Shown here piece by piece: positions 1-9,877 of a stretch of 64,000 nucleotides of DNA. The translations under genes and the position numbers were made by a program. The DNA is from an uncultured Saprospiraceae bacterium. Its GTDB lineage: Bacteria; Bacteroidota; Bacteroidia; Chitinophagales; Saprospiraceae. Location: assembly GCA_938002665.1 (NCBI GenBank), contig CALLAE010000015.1:1-64000 (forward strand). Reading direction: 5' to 3'. The number at the start of each line of letters is the position of its first letter. Position 1 is the first letter of the stretch. The notes under the pieces were generated by a model, which was not told the DNA's origin, searched no databases, and worked only from the letters and a program-made list of their open reading frames with translations.

Positions 1-76
1 CACTGGTACCTTACTGTTACAATATTAGAAAGGAAAGAATATTTCTACTATCTTTTGCATTGGAAAAATAAACTAT

Positions 77-796
77 ATGTCACTCACAAAACTCGTCTTT
101 CTCTCTTTCTTAGCTTTATGCTTTTTTGTCTCATGTAAATCAGAGTCAAAAACTGAGACCCCTGTAGTAGACAGTGAAGTGCCAGCGCAAGAACCTACTG
201 CACCTAAAGTCTTACAAGAAGCCTCTCTGGATCTTACTCAGTATGGTATTGCTAATAATCATAAGAACGTATTAGGTGGCCTGAAAGTAGGGGATAAGGC
301 TCCAGATTTTTCCCTATATAACTTTAGAGGTAAGGTGGTCAATCTGAGTCAAGAGTTAGATAAAGGCCAAGTTATCCTAGTCTTCTATCGTGCAGACTGG
401 TGTCCCTATTGTTCTGAGCATCTTGTAGAATTCAAAGAGAAACTTAGAGAGATCAATGAATACGGAAATACGACTGTCATTGCAGTCAGCCCTCAGAGTA
501 AAGCCTATACCGCTGAAATGGTGAAAGAAAATAGATTTATATTTCCTATCCTACATGATGCTGGCCATACTGTTATGAAAAAGTATAAAGTTTTCTTTCA
601 CGTAACTGATGACTATGCTGAGAGGGTCAAGAAATATACTGGAAAGACGATTGAGGAAATGAATGGAAATAATGAGCCTGTGCTATGTGTTCCAGCTACC
701 TATATAATCGGTCAAGACATGAAAATTAATTATGTCCACTATGACCCTGATTATACTCAGCGGGCAGATATAAAAGAACTTTTAGCTAACTTATAA
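77..796 (+). CDS. Peroxiredoxin/thioredoxin-fold lipoprotein
   Basis: 239 aa. A hydrophobic N-terminus ends in a lipobox-like LCFFVSC, so Cys20 is probably lipidated and the protein sits in the periplasm or outer membrane. After a Pro/Glu/Thr-rich linker (about 25-65), residues 68-239 match the AhpC/TSA-redoxin family: a GDKAPDFSLYNF entry motif and an active-site WCPYC with Cys109 and Cys112. This CxxC is thioredoxin-like rather than the single-Cys peroxiredoxin pattern, so a thiol-disulfide or peroxide-reducing role is inferred. The ATG at 77 gives the complete signal peptide. It converges on the next gene, a large secreted protein that also has a thioredoxin-like domain. Confidence 0.85.
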   Translation: MSLTKLVFLSFLALCFFVSCKSESKTETPVVDSEVPAQEPTAPKVLQEASLDLTQYGIANNHKNVLGGLKVGDKAPDFSLYNFRGKVVNLSQELDKGQVILVFYRADWCPYCSEHLVEFKEKLREINEYGNTTVIAVSPQSKAYTAEMVKENRFIFPILHDAGHTVMKKYKVFFHVTDDYAERVKKYTGKTIEEMNGNNEPVLCVPATYIIGQDMKINYVHYDPDYTQRADIKELLANL

Positions 797-822
797 GTAC
801 TTCAGTTCTAGCAGCTTTGTAG

Positions 823-3642
823 CTATAGCTTGATGAACTTAACTATGGTTCTTTCTTCTTGGTTATCGAATTCTAGATAGTAACATCCTGCCTCTAAAAG
901 AGAAAGGTCCAGCGCTCCATTATCAGTAACATTTTCTGTATGGACAAGACGACCTTGTGAGTCATAACAACTCAGCTTGGTATTGCTTTTCAGTTTTGAT
1001 AGATAGATAATACCAGTAGATGGATTAGGAAAGAAGCCTAGCTGCTCGTCTCGTACTTCTTTGTTGTCCACCCTCACGTCCAGTAAGTTAATCAGTTCAG
1101 CATTAAATACCTCCTTTGTCTCTGTTGATTGTAGCCATGCGACTGCATACCCTTCTGTGATATCCATGTCATCAGGTAATTCCATTTTAACAAATTTTCG
1201 TGCCGTACCATTTTCACTTAGATCTATGCTGGTCTCAAAGTAGGTCTTCTGAACTAAGTCCAGTACACTTTGCGACTGCCATTCTTCTGCGATACCATCC
1301 TCGATGAGAGCGACTCTGAGAACATGATTGGGATTCTGGATGAGACTCGGTGCAGTAACATCTATCCATGCTTCATAAAATGATCCCTTTACCTCAGACC
1401 CATAGAATACTAAGGACATAGGGACCCTTATGGTTTTTAGTTCCTCTACTATAGGGCGGTAGAGGCTTACTATGCTATTAGAAAAATCTCCAGCTGCTAC
1501 TTTCAGGCCACCATCAAAGACCACTGTAGGGAAACCCAAGATATTATAGAGATCCATTTTATCTTGCGTCGTAGCTGTCTCATAGTCATCATTTCTATGA
1601 TAGGAGACGGACACTACTGGCTGGCTCTCTGCTATCAGATCTTTGACACCTAAGGCAGCCCCTGGGCAGAAACTACACCAAGTACCAGTGAATTTCTCAA
1701 TTAAAATATTATCCTTCGGCACGAGCTTTAGGACATCTAGATTTTTACTCAGCTCATCATTAGCAGGTTGCTGATCATCTGCTGTAGCAATAGTGAGGTC
1801 TAGAACATACTCACCCTCTACTCCTTCCCAGTTGCCAAAATCAATCGTTCTTTTTTCTCCTATATCTAAGTCTATAAATTCCTGACTATAAGTTTCTATG
1901 ATATCCTGGCCGAATCTTTCTTTCAGTACACAGGTGACAGTACCTGCAATAATTTCTGTGCTTCCATTTTCAATAACGCCTGAGATAGGGACGATAGTCG
2001 TAGGCTCTACTCTCTCAGGTGCTTCGATTTCTATAGCTACTGCGTCTATGCTAGGCTGGTAATAAACTCTCATGTTGTCATACCGCGCATAATTAGCAGT
2101 GGATGTGTTGCCTTGTACAGAAATGGCAAATTGAAAATTTTCAGAGCCTACGTCATCATTCCCTACAGTCTTGCTGACCTGCTGGATAAGGGTAGAGGTT
2201 TCTTGCCACCGCTCTATCTCATTCCAGGTCTGTCCTCCATCACTAGTAGTCTCTAGAACCATGTAGAAATTAGGAGAAGCAGGAAACTCTACATAATGTC
2301 GAAACTCAATCGCTACAGCAGGTAGGCCCTCAGTATTTATCACAGGAGATATGACTCGGGTAAGATCATTGCCTGAGCTAGATCCACTCCACAGAAATGC
2401 CATCTCTCCTGGATCACCGCCAGCAGAAGTAGAACTATAGAAATTCCAGAAGGATGGAGAAGTAGAGCTATTGGTCCATTTGTATTCGTAATCTATTATT
2501 TCACTAGGGCTTTCCACCACATCTACATAGAAGTCCTCGTAATATAGAAAATCGTCTTCTAGATGATAGATGATATCACTTGCCCTAGTAGTTCCTAGTC
2601 CACTAGAGTTCTCTGGTGTTATGGTGTAGCTGATGGAACCTTGGATATCTAGTAAGTCCTTAAAGATACTTTCATTGCCAGGTATAATAAATACTTTGCC
2701 ATCAGATCGCTCTACCGTGTAGGAGTCGACAACCATATCAAAAAAGACTCCGCTGGCACCGACCTCTGGTGCTTGCCAAGTGAGGGTGGCCTCATTGCCA
2801 TTTTTTTCTATTGTGATATCAGCTACTGGCCCTGGAACATCTAGTCCTATCCATATCTTTTCTGAACTAGTAGAATAGCCTTGCCCAGCAGAGTTGGAGC
2901 AGGAAACATCGAATTTATAGAAGCCTGGCTTTGGCACTTCTATGGTAGTAGTTGTGCTGTTACCTATTACTGGGCTGGCAATGCTGAATATTTTTGTGCC
3001 TGCATTATAGAAGTCTGTATTTAATAATTCCTGGAGCGGATCACCATCAGCTTCTAGGCTAGGATTTGTCCAGCTGGCTTGCGCGGTGTTGCTGCCATTA
3101 GAGTCAGGTGTAATTACTAGGTTGTGTATTGCTGTAGGAATATCACTCTGGAAGGGTTCTTCATAGAGTATAAGATTATCTAGATTGATGATGTGACCAT
3201 TGTCACCAGTCATCCTGAAGACTAGATTTTTTTCTCCCTGATAGGCACCTAAGTAGATATCTACTTGCTCGTAGGTGGTATTAGTTACTGCATAGGAATG
3301 AATGTTTATAAAAGTGTCAAAGTCTCCTTCTTTCTCTAGATAGCCGATATGGAGCTCTGGCACAGTCGTGGAGATAAAGGATAAATTAATGGCAAGGATG
3401 TCCACTTCCATTTTCTTTATTCGACCCAGGTTCCAGACTGGAGTAGCGAGCATCAGTGGTTCGTCAGCGTCACTTTGTTTGAATAGATCCATCTTGTCAT
3501 CATTATGTGTGACATAGTCAAAGATGTATTCGCTATAGGTCAGCCAGCCTGCTGGAAACTCATCAAACTCTTCCACTAGGAATTGGGCAGAAGAACAGCT
3601 AAGTGTAAAGATTGTAAGGAGGATAGTGAGCAGATGTTTCAT
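823..3642 (-). CDS. T9SS cargo protein with fibronectin-like and Omp28-like thioredoxin domains
   Basis: 939 aa with a signal peptide (about 1-19, ending SCSSAQ). The first two thirds are beta-sandwich repeats: MAM/jelly-roll-like stretches (about 20-160 and 370-530) and fibronectin III-like modules (about 170-360). Residues about 645-780 resemble Omp28-related Bacteroidota proteins, with a thioredoxin-like FTGTWCSFCPGAALG motif whose two cysteines form CxxC. The last 75 residues (GFFPNPSTG onward, ending IVKFIKL) are a type A T9SS sorting domain, so the protein should be exported and surface-anchored or released. The ATG at 3642 fits the signal peptide. Function beyond a redox-active surface protein is unknown. 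Confidence 0.85.
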   Translation of the reverse strand: MKHLLTILLTIFTLSCSSAQFLVEEFDEFPAGWLTYSEYIFDYVTHNDDKMDLFKQSDADEPLMLATPVWNLGRIKKMEVDILAINLSFISTTVPELHIGYLEKEGDFDTFINIHSYAVTNTTYEQVDIYLGAYQGEKNLVFRMTGDNGHIINLDNLILYEEPFQSDIPTAIHNLVITPDSNGSNTAQASWTNPSLEADGDPLQELLNTDFYNAGTKIFSIASPVIGNSTTTTIEVPKPGFYKFDVSCSNSAGQGYSTSSEKIWIGLDVPGPVADITIEKNGNEATLTWQAPEVGASGVFFDMVVDSYTVERSDGKVFIIPGNESIFKDLLDIQGSISYTITPENSSGLGTTRASDIIYHLEDDFLYYEDFYVDVVESPSEIIDYEYKWTNSSTSPSFWNFYSSTSAGGDPGEMAFLWSGSSSGNDLTRVISPVINTEGLPAVAIEFRHYVEFPASPNFYMVLETTSDGGQTWNEIERWQETSTLIQQVSKTVGNDDVGSENFQFAISVQGNTSTANYARYDNMRVYYQPSIDAVAIEIEAPERVEPTTIVPISGVIENGSTEIIAGTVTCVLKERFGQDIIETYSQEFIDLDIGEKRTIDFGNWEGVEGEYVLDLTIATADDQQPANDELSKNLDVLKLVPKDNILIEKFTGTWCSFCPGAALGVKDLIAESQPVVSVSYHRNDDYETATTQDKMDLYNILGFPTVVFDGGLKVAAGDFSNSIVSLYRPIVEELKTIRVPMSLVFYGSEVKGSFYEAWIDVTAPSLIQNPNHVLRVALIEDGIAEEWQSQSVLDLVQKTYFETSIDLSENGTARKFVKMELPDDMDITEGYAVAWLQSTETKEVFNAELINLLDVRVDNKEVRDEQLGFFPNPSTGIIYLSKLKSNTKLSCYDSQGRLVHTENVTDNGALDLSLLEAGCYYLEFDNQEERTIVKFIKL

Positions 3643-3700
3643 CGTTGGTCTTTTAATTTCTGTATTAAATTACCAAAAATGCCTTACATGCCGCAGCTTT

Positions 3701-4132
3701 TTATTCTACTCTATACCAGTATTGATTCCTTCCTAGTGCTTCTATGCCTATGTAGCCTCTGACTTTAAGCTTGTCATTAGTTTCCATACTCATCTTGCAC
3801 TTATAGGTTTTGCCATTTTCTGGGTCCATGATAGTGCCTCCACTCCAGCTATCATTTTGTGGTGCAAGGCCTTCTAGTACTACCATTCCTATTAGAGGTT
3901 TGTTTTTCTTTTTACCTTTGCAGGCTTCACATAAAGTGTCTGGTGCCTTTCTTAGCAGCTTAGAAATCTTACCATATATCTTTCCATTTTCTTCATAGAT
4001 CTCCACGTGTGATTTCGCTTCGTCAGTGACATCATCTATTGTTTTCCAGATGCCTATTGGAGTCTGAGCATTACCAGCTAGGGTAGTAACTAGGGTGAGC
4101 AGAACTAGAGAAAAGAATTGTTTACATATCAT
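3701..4132 (-). CDS. DUF2147 family secreted protein
   Basis: 143 aa with a signal peptide (1-22, ending AGNAQ). The mature part matches DUF2147: GIWKTIDD near the start, ENGKIYGKISKL, a CEACKGK Cys pair, GMVVLEGL, and a C-terminal LKVRGYIGI followed by a Trp/Tyr-rich end. The family is a small periplasmic lipocalin-like beta fold of unknown function. The gene follows a strong terminator of the upstream gene, so it probably has its own promoter. Confidence 0.85.
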   Translation of the reverse strand: MICKQFFSLVLLTLVTTLAGNAQTPIGIWKTIDDVTDEAKSHVEIYEENGKIYGKISKLLRKAPDTLCEACKGKKKNKPLIGMVVLEGLAPQNDSWSGGTIMDPENGKTYKCKMSMETNDKLKVRGYIGIEALGRNQYWYRVE

Positions 4133-4167
4133 AATAAGGTCATTTTGAAATAGTAATTAGCTTACTG

Positions 4168-4205
4168 AAAAAAGTGAGACAACTAGTCATCTAGTGTCTC
4201 ACTTT
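4168..4205 (-). terminator. Rho-independent terminator of the TPR gene
   Basis: On the minus strand a 15-bp stem with one bulged base (arms 4171-4186 and 4191-4205, loop of 4) is followed by six T residues. It lies 12 bp past the stop of the gene ending at 4217 and before the DUF2147 gene. Confidence 0.85.
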
Positions 4206-4216
4206 GTAACTATGTT

Positions 4217-4906
4217 TTATTCTGGAAATCTTTGCTCTTTGAGTCTTGTTATGCTTTTAATCTTAGCCTCATTACCTTTTTCAGTGTATAATCTGATGAG
4301 GTAGTCATAAAGGTCTTTCCTAGGATAATCCATTTCTACTAGCTTTTCAAATTTTTTGATAGCTGCATCATTGTCTTTTGCTAGGTTAGCAAACACAGCA
4401 CTGGTGAAGAGAAAACTGGTATCCATAGGCATATGTCTAGGGTAATCTATCTCTAGGGCATTGAGCTCTAGAGCTTTGTCATAGCAGGTATAAGCTGTCT
4501 GATAATCTTCATTTTCGTAGCTCTTATTTCCGATTTCTGACATCTTTATTTTTGTCAGGTAGAGTTCAGTAAGGATATTGTGTCTCAGTTTCATTCTCTT
4601 ATCGGCAGCTAAGGCCGCACTAAAATCTGAGATGACACCTTCAGAGAATGCGACTGGATCCTCTTGGTCTTGATTTCTTAGAAGGAGGCTTGAGACCTTG
4701 GCTTTGGAAAAGTAGGCTTGTGCATCTGGTCTGTAATCTTTTTTTGAGAAAAGGGTGGTGATCAGATTTTGAGCTTCTTCTAGTTTTTCAATGTTTTTTT
4801 CTGCTTCAAATGAACCAATCAATTTGCTTACTTGATTTAACTCAGAGGTTTGAGCATAGCCCAAGTTAACAAAGAGTCCAAAGAAGGAAATAATTAAGTA
4901 CTTCAT
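4217..4906 (-). CDS. Secreted tetratricopeptide-repeat protein
   Basis: 229 aa with a signal peptide (1-18, ending LGYAQ). The rest is helical with TPR-like signatures: YFSKAKV, a GNKSYENEDYQTAYTCYDKALELN unit around 127-150, and DNDAAIKKFEKLVE further on. It is probably a periplasmic protein-protein interaction adaptor; the partner is not shown by context. It is monocistronic, with its own terminator downstream. Confidence 0.75.
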   Translation of the reverse strand: MKYLIISFFGLFVNLGYAQTSELNQVSKLIGSFEAEKNIEKLEEAQNLITTLFSKKDYRPDAQAYFSKAKVSSLLLRNQDQEDPVAFSEGVISDFSAALAADKRMKLRHNILTELYLTKIKMSEIGNKSYENEDYQTAYTCYDKALELNALEIDYPRHMPMDTSFLFTSAVFANLAKDNDAAIKKFEKLVEMDYPRKDLYDYLIRLYTEKGNEAKIKSITRLKEQRFPE

Positions 4907-5156
4907 AGTAAAACAACAATTTATAGTTAATAATTAAATTATCAAGAATTGAATAAAGCTGAGTGGATTTCCTACTCTAGCTTTTATTGAAATACAACTC
5001 TACAGGGACGCGAATGTATTAAAGACTTATCTAAAAATCTTGTTAAAACTAATACACTGCCAGACTTTCAACTTGTAAACACGTCTATATACCGTATCCA
5101 ATATTTTAATTTGATGAGAATGGAAATCGTTACAACCATTTAGTAAATCAAATAGC

Positions 5157-5164
5157 TATTTTTG
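5157..5164 (+). promoter_or_regulatory. Candidate Bacteroidota -7 promoter element
   Basis: TATTTTTG matches the TAnnTTTG -7 consensus and ends 28 bp before the DUF4197 start codon. No clear -33 TTG was seen, so this is tentative. Confidence 0.35.
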
Positions 5165-5192
5165 CAATTTTATAATAGTAAATAAATTCATA

Positions 5193-5906
5193 ATGTATAA
5201 ATCACTAATAATAGCATTGTTATCTCTGACCTTTGTCTCTTGTGATCCTGCTACTATGCAGAAAGTCTTGGACTCAGTCTCAGAAGCACCACTCACGGAT
5301 CTAGATATTTCTAAGGGACTAAAAGAAGCTCTTCAGTTCGGTGTAGATAATAGTGTCAATTTCTTATCTGCAGAAGATGGTTATTACAAGTCTGTATATA
5401 AAATCCTACTTCCGGATGAGGCTAATAAGGTCATAGACAAACTTTCTTTTATACCAGGTTTTAAGAATCTAGAAGCAGAATTAGTCAAGAAAGTGAATAG
5501 AGCAGCAGAGGATGCAGCTAAGAAGGCGGGACCTATCTTCCTAGATGCCATAAGAGGTATTACTTTCAATGATGCTATGAATATCCTGATGGGAGACAAA
5601 AATGCGGCTACTCAATATCTTAATAGTAGAACTTATAATAGTCTGTATGCAGAATTTAAACCTGTACTGGTCAACTCTCTAAATAAATTTGGGGCATTAG
5701 ACTTATGGACTGATGCTACTAAGAAGTATAATTCTATCCCTCTTGTCAGCGACGTGAATACGGACCTAGCTGATCATATCAATACAAAGGCGCTAGTGGG
5801 TTTGTTTGATTTAGTGGAAAAGAAAGAGGAAGGAATCAGAGCAAATGTTTCTGAGAGAACAACCAGTATTCTAAAAAGAGTATTTGCAAAGCAAGATGGA
5901 TCTTAG
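5193..5906 (+). CDS. DUF4197 lipoprotein
   Basis: 237 aa. A short hydrophobic N-terminus ends in a lipobox (LTFVSC, Cys17), so it is a predicted lipoprotein. The body matches DUF4197: LDISKGLKEALQFGVD, a KILLPDEANKV segment, PIFLDAIRGITFNDAMNIL around 115-133, and a C-terminal ALVGLFDLVEKKE. The family is mostly alpha-helical and has no established function. Rather isolated: a candidate promoter lies upstream and a terminator downstream. Confidence 0.85.
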   Translation: MYKSLIIALLSLTFVSCDPATMQKVLDSVSEAPLTDLDISKGLKEALQFGVDNSVNFLSAEDGYYKSVYKILLPDEANKVIDKLSFIPGFKNLEAELVKKVNRAAEDAAKKAGPIFLDAIRGITFNDAMNILMGDKNAATQYLNSRTYNSLYAEFKPVLVNSLNKFGALDLWTDATKKYNSIPLVSDVNTDLADHINTKALVGLFDLVEKKEEGIRANVSERTTSILKRVFAKQDGS

Positions 5907-6022
5907 AGCTGAACCCATATGATGTGGAGTCACCCACAGATAGGTATATCCTGTTTGTGATATGAATGATTCTGAAGAAAATATTGCTTACTTAGACTCA
6001 TACAAAAAATGTAATTATTTAG

Positions 6023-6050
6023 AGCCATCCTTACGGGATGGCTTTTTTTT
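6023..6050 (+). terminator. Rho-independent terminator
   Basis: An 8-bp perfect stem (6023-6030 with 6036-6043, loop TTACG) runs into an eight-T tract. It is about 115 bp past the DUF4197 stop. The rest of the 5907-6211 gap holds no convincing gene; a 40-codon frame from 5962 runs through this hairpin and was rejected. Confidence 0.8.
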
Positions 6051-6211
6051 GTCCACAGCCCCATTAAAGAAATATTTAGGCTAGGTTCTGAATTCAAGTT
6101 GCTTATATAGAAGGTATCCTTAAACTAATATCTTACGACCTAAAGTATAATGATAGTATGTAGCTAAAATGACCTAATAGAAAAAATTAATGAATAGCCT
6201 TTCCTGCTAGA

Positions 6212-7462
6212 TCACATGCCTGCCGTTAGCCTCTTGACAACCTCAAATTCTGAAAGAAAAACTTTTGCCAATACTCTCAATACTGTGTACGCTGGAATAG
6301 CAAGTACCATACCAGCAACTCCACCTATCTTGGCACCCATCAGTACTACAAGAAATATTTCTAGAGGATGTGCCTTCACACTACGAGAGAATATATTAGG
6401 CTGCACTAAGAAATTGTCTAGTAGTTGCATAATGGCAAAAACGACTATCGTCTTAATAATCTTGGGTAGCATGACATCATAGAAGCCCACGTCCAGATTA
6501 GAAGAGATTACGATTAGCACACCGAAAAGATTGCCGAGGATAGGACCTATGTATGGAATCAGATTAAAGATTGCAAAACAAAAAGCCATCAGTAAGGCAT
6601 TCTTTATGCCCAGTAATTTAAGAATTAGTGTGGTTACTAAAGTGATGATAAGGGCCTGAGCCAGAAGTCCAACAAAATATCTTATGAGTAACTTAGAAGA
6701 ATCCTCTATGGCATGATTAGCTTTTTCTTCTTGTCCATTAGGTACTAGAAAGGTCACCATTTTAGTAAATAGTCCTTTCTCTTTTAGGAAGAAAAAGGCA
6801 ATAAAGAAAACTGATAAAAGAGTGATTAAGATGTTGCCAAAAAATCCGACAAAAGATCCTAACAGCTTGGGGATCTTAGCAGGATTGAAAAAGTCAAACA
6901 TGTTGTCTTTGAAGCCCGTAAAAATATCTTTTGAATCTGTCTTTTCTTCTACAAGGGCTACAGGGGGTTGGTTGACATTGATAACAAGATCTATTCCGGT
7001 ATCAGACAGCGTATCACCTTGAAGCCGCAGTAATGAATCTAGCCTGACCACAGTAGTCTGTAATTCTTGATTAGGTTGTTGTTCGTTATTCTCAGTCGGG
7101 TCTAGTTCTGGTGCCATGAGACCTTTCTCATCTAGCCATGCTTTTACATCTCCTATGGGTTCTTCGAGCCCTGCCATAATTTTTTGGTAGTCGAGTCCAG
7201 CAAGGTTTTTTGCCTGATCTATCAGGGGTGGAAAAAGTATACGAACTAAAAGTAGCACCCCTAAACCAAATACAAACAATGTCAGACCCGCTGATAAACT
7301 CTTAGACATGAATCTACCAAGGAAATTATTGAGAGGTGCACCTATCATAGACACTACCCAGGCCATAATAATATAACTCACTATATCAGCAAAGAAATAG
7401 AATAGTGCCCCTACTATAATAAAGGGTATGGCATAAAGTGTATATTTCCTTAGCATAGGCAT
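6212..7462 (-). CDS. AI-2E family transporter (PerM/YdiK type)
   Basis: 416 aa integral membrane protein. Paired hydrophobic segments near the N-terminus (about 10-75) are followed by a soluble region (about 80-185), then a block of membrane segments ending with QLLDNFLVQPNIFSRSVKAHPLEIFLVVLMG, here quoted in parts: LDNFLVQPNIF and HPLEIFLVVL, the family's hallmark C-terminal motif. Members export small molecules or act as ion antiporters; substrate prediction is not possible here. The gene lies 23 bp downstream of the aminopeptidase P gene and may be cotranscribed with it. Confidence 0.88.
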   Translation of the reverse strand: MPMLRKYTLYAIPFIIVGALFYFFADIVSYIIMAWVVSMIGAPLNNFLGRFMSKSLSAGLTLFVFGLGVLLLVRILFPPLIDQAKNLAGLDYQKIMAGLEEPIGDVKAWLDEKGLMAPELDPTENNEQQPNQELQTTVVRLDSLLRLQGDTLSDTGIDLVINVNQPPVALVEEKTDSKDIFTGFKDNMFDFFNPAKIPKLLGSFVGFFGNILITLLSVFFIAFFFLKEKGLFTKMVTFLVPNGQEEKANHAIEDSSKLLIRYFVGLLAQALIITLVTTLILKLLGIKNALLMAFCFAIFNLIPYIGPILGNLFGVLIVISSNLDVGFYDVMLPKIIKTIVVFAIMQLLDNFLVQPNIFSRSVKAHPLEIFLVVLMGAKIGGVAGMVLAIPAYTVLRVLAKVFLSEFEVVKRLTAGM

Positions 7463-7485
7463 ATAAGCCCTAAACTACTAAATTC

Positions 7486-8883
7486 CTAGAAGTGTTGCAT
7501 GACATTAGCTTTCATTGCTTCTATTCCCTCAATGTCTACTGGTAGGCTACCATCTAGAAGACGATTTCCATCCTCGGTAATGACAAAATTGTCTTCTACT
7601 CGTATACCGCCAAAAGACTTATTTTTTATCAATACATCATAATTGATATAGTCTTTGTACATACCTTGGCTATGAAAGTGATCTATCAGAGTCGGGATGA
7701 TGTAGATTCCAGGCTCTATAGTCACACAGTAACCTTGCTCAAGCTTGCGGCCTAGCCTCAGTGACTTCAGTCCAAAGTCTGATGACTTATCTTCAGGATG
7801 CTCGTAGCCAACATATTCTTCGCCTAGATTTTCCATATCATGCACATCTAAGCCTATCATGTGACCTAAGCCGCACTGAAAGAACATGGTATGAGCTCCT
7901 GCAGCTACTGCCTCTACTGGGTCTCCCTTCATCCAGCCTAAAGCTATCAGCCCTTCCACAAGAGTCTGTGCCGATGCTAGATGTACTTCTTTGAAAGCTA
8001 TACCTGGCCCCGCTATGCTTACCGCCTTGTGATAGGCTGCTAAGACGATGCTGTACATTTCTTTTTGCAAGGTGGTGAATTTCTCACTACTGGGGAAAGT
8101 CCTCGTTATATCAGCACAATAACCATTACTCAATTCGATGCCGCCATCGTATAGCACCATCATGTTTTCATCTAGTTGATTAGAATAATTATGATTATGT
8201 AGAATCTCCCCCTTAGTGGTGAGAATAGGACTGTAAGCCCACTCTAACTGATGATTCCACACATACTTACTGGCTACTGATACTAAGTCATACTCATGCA
8301 GACCTGGTCTGCAGGCTTTCATTACAGCTTTGTGCATGTTCCCTGTATGTACTGCAGCCTCTTCCATAAAGGATAGCTCCTCTTCGGATTTGACATTTCG
8401 TTGTTTGATTACAGCTGCTCTCAGAGTAGCAGAGGGACTCTGGTTTTGCTCGTCTAGGAGATGAGAAAGGATAAGCGTATGCTCTGCTCTGTATGGTGGA
8501 AGGAAATGAATTTTGCCTTTGAGTTTATCTTGCAGATTAGCCAGAGGTTCCACAGAAACTATACCTGACTGCTCAGCTTTTTCCTGAAGGCTCATCATAG
8601 GACCAGTCCAGACTATATCATCTAAGGAGATTTCATTCCCAAACAATGTTGTTTTGCCAGTTGAAACATCTATAAGTGCAATAAGCTTAGCATTAGCAAT
8701 TCCTATATAATAGAGAAAGGTGCTGTCTTGCCTGAACTTATAATAATTGTCTTTAAAATTTCGAGGTGAATTCTCATTGCCTATTAATAAGATCTTCCCT
8801 TCTGTAATTTCACTAGAAAGAATTTTTCTTCTCTGAATATAGGTATTTGCTGAAAATGGTAGAGGTAAGTTAGTCATAAACAA
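7486..8883 (-). CDS. pepP: Xaa-Pro aminopeptidase (aminopeptidase P, M24B)
   Basis: 465 aa, the usual length. An N-terminal creatinase/AMP_N domain (about 5-150) precedes a pita-bread M24 domain. The dinuclear metal ligands are all visible: YDGGIELSNGYCADITRTF supplies two Asp, GLGHMIGLDVHD supplies His, TIEPGIYIIP supplies Glu and GGIRVEDNF the last Glu. It removes N-terminal residues that precede proline. No signal peptide, so cytoplasmic. It is the first gene of a possible two-gene unit with the downstream permease. Confidence 0.92.
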   Translation of the reverse strand: MFMTNLPLPFSANTYIQRRKILSSEITEGKILLIGNENSPRNFKDNYYKFRQDSTFLYYIGIANAKLIALIDVSTGKTTLFGNEISLDDIVWTGPMMSLQEKAEQSGIVSVEPLANLQDKLKGKIHFLPPYRAEHTLILSHLLDEQNQSPSATLRAAVIKQRNVKSEEELSFMEEAAVHTGNMHKAVMKACRPGLHEYDLVSVASKYVWNHQLEWAYSPILTTKGEILHNHNYSNQLDENMMVLYDGGIELSNGYCADITRTFPSSEKFTTLQKEMYSIVLAAYHKAVSIAGPGIAFKEVHLASAQTLVEGLIALGWMKGDPVEAVAAGAHTMFFQCGLGHMIGLDVHDMENLGEEYVGYEHPEDKSSDFGLKSLRLGRKLEQGYCVTIEPGIYIIPTLIDHFHSQGMYKDYINYDVLIKNKSFGGIRVEDNFVITEDGNRLLDGSLPVDIEGIEAMKANVMQHF

Positions 8884-9087
8884 ATTGAGTATTTAGGGTA
8901 TTTGTCCATGAAAGTTGAGACGACAAGTTAATAATTTCCTCAGAAGAATAATTAATTAATCTTCTAAAGAATGTCGCCTGTCTTATATCTTGTACATTTA
9001 GTCTTTGTAATTGGATTAACAACAGTTTTTAGCTGATATTAATTTAATAGATACAGTTTTCTAAAGCGATCAAACCAACTAAGCTAT

Positions 9088-9867
9088 ATGATTAAAGTCG
9101 ATCAAGTTACTAAGACTTACAATCTCAGTAAGCAGCAGAAGAAAGAATTACAGACAACAGCCCCTTCTATCAATGCCGTCAATAATATCAGTTTCCAATG
9201 TCAACCAGGTAGAGTTTTTTCTCTTCTTGGTCCTAATGGGGCAGGTAAGACAACGACACTAAGAATGATGTCTACTATTCTAGGTCCCACCTCTGGTGAC
9301 ATAGAAATCTGTGGACATAGCGTCAAGGCAGAGCCACAGAAAGTTAGAAGTAAAATAGGTTTTCTTACAGGCTCTACTAATCTCTATGATAGACTGAATC
9401 CCTCAGAGATAGTCGAATATTTCGCGAAGTTGCACGGCATGGATAAGAGATTTTTTGAGCAAAGAAAAGATATGCTTTTTACCCAGCTAGGCGTCCATGA
9501 GTTCTCGCAGAAAAGAATAGGACAGATGAGTACAGGTATGAAACAGAAAGTTTCTATTGCTAGAAGCATGATACATGATCCAGAGGTGGTCATCTTTGAT
9601 GAGCCTACTTCTGGCCTAGATGTTATTACGGCTAATAGTATCATCGATCTTATCAGACGATGTAAAGATGAAGGAAAGACCGTGATCTTTTCTTCTCACA
9701 TTATGAGTGAAGTAGACCTTCTCTGTGATGACCTTGCTATCATTGCAAAAGGAGATCTTATTTATAACAATACCATGGAGAACTTCAGAACAGAAAATCA
9801 CAACACTTCCCTGACAGAAGCCTTTATAAATATTGTTTCGGAGCAAACCCATTCCACCACCCTCTAA
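9088..9867 (+). CDS. ABC transporter ATP-binding protein (NatA-like)
   Basis: 259 aa nucleotide-binding subunit. Walker A GPNGAGKTT around residues 50-58, signature MSTGMKQKVSIARS around 149-162, Walker B VVIFDEPTSGLD around 167-178, and an H-loop SSHIMSEVD are all intact. The sequence resembles NatA and related ABC-2-type exporter ATPases. Start codon is ATG at 9088. The permease gene begins 10 bp after the stop, so the two form an operon. Confidence 0.92.
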   Translation: MIKVDQVTKTYNLSKQQKKELQTTAPSINAVNNISFQCQPGRVFSLLGPNGAGKTTTLRMMSTILGPTSGDIEICGHSVKAEPQKVRSKIGFLTGSTNLYDRLNPSEIVEYFAKLHGMDKRFFEQRKDMLFTQLGVHEFSQKRIGQMSTGMKQKVSIARSMIHDPEVVIFDEPTSGLDVITANSIIDLIRRCKDEGKTVIFSSHIMSEVDLLCDDLAIIAKGDLIYNNTMENFRTENHNTSLTEAFINIVSEQTHSTTL

Positions 9868-9877
9868 CTAAAATCGG

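Noticed and set aside
5962-6084. A 40-codon open frame after the DUF4197 gene
   Set aside because: It runs through the terminator hairpin and shows no protein-like features.
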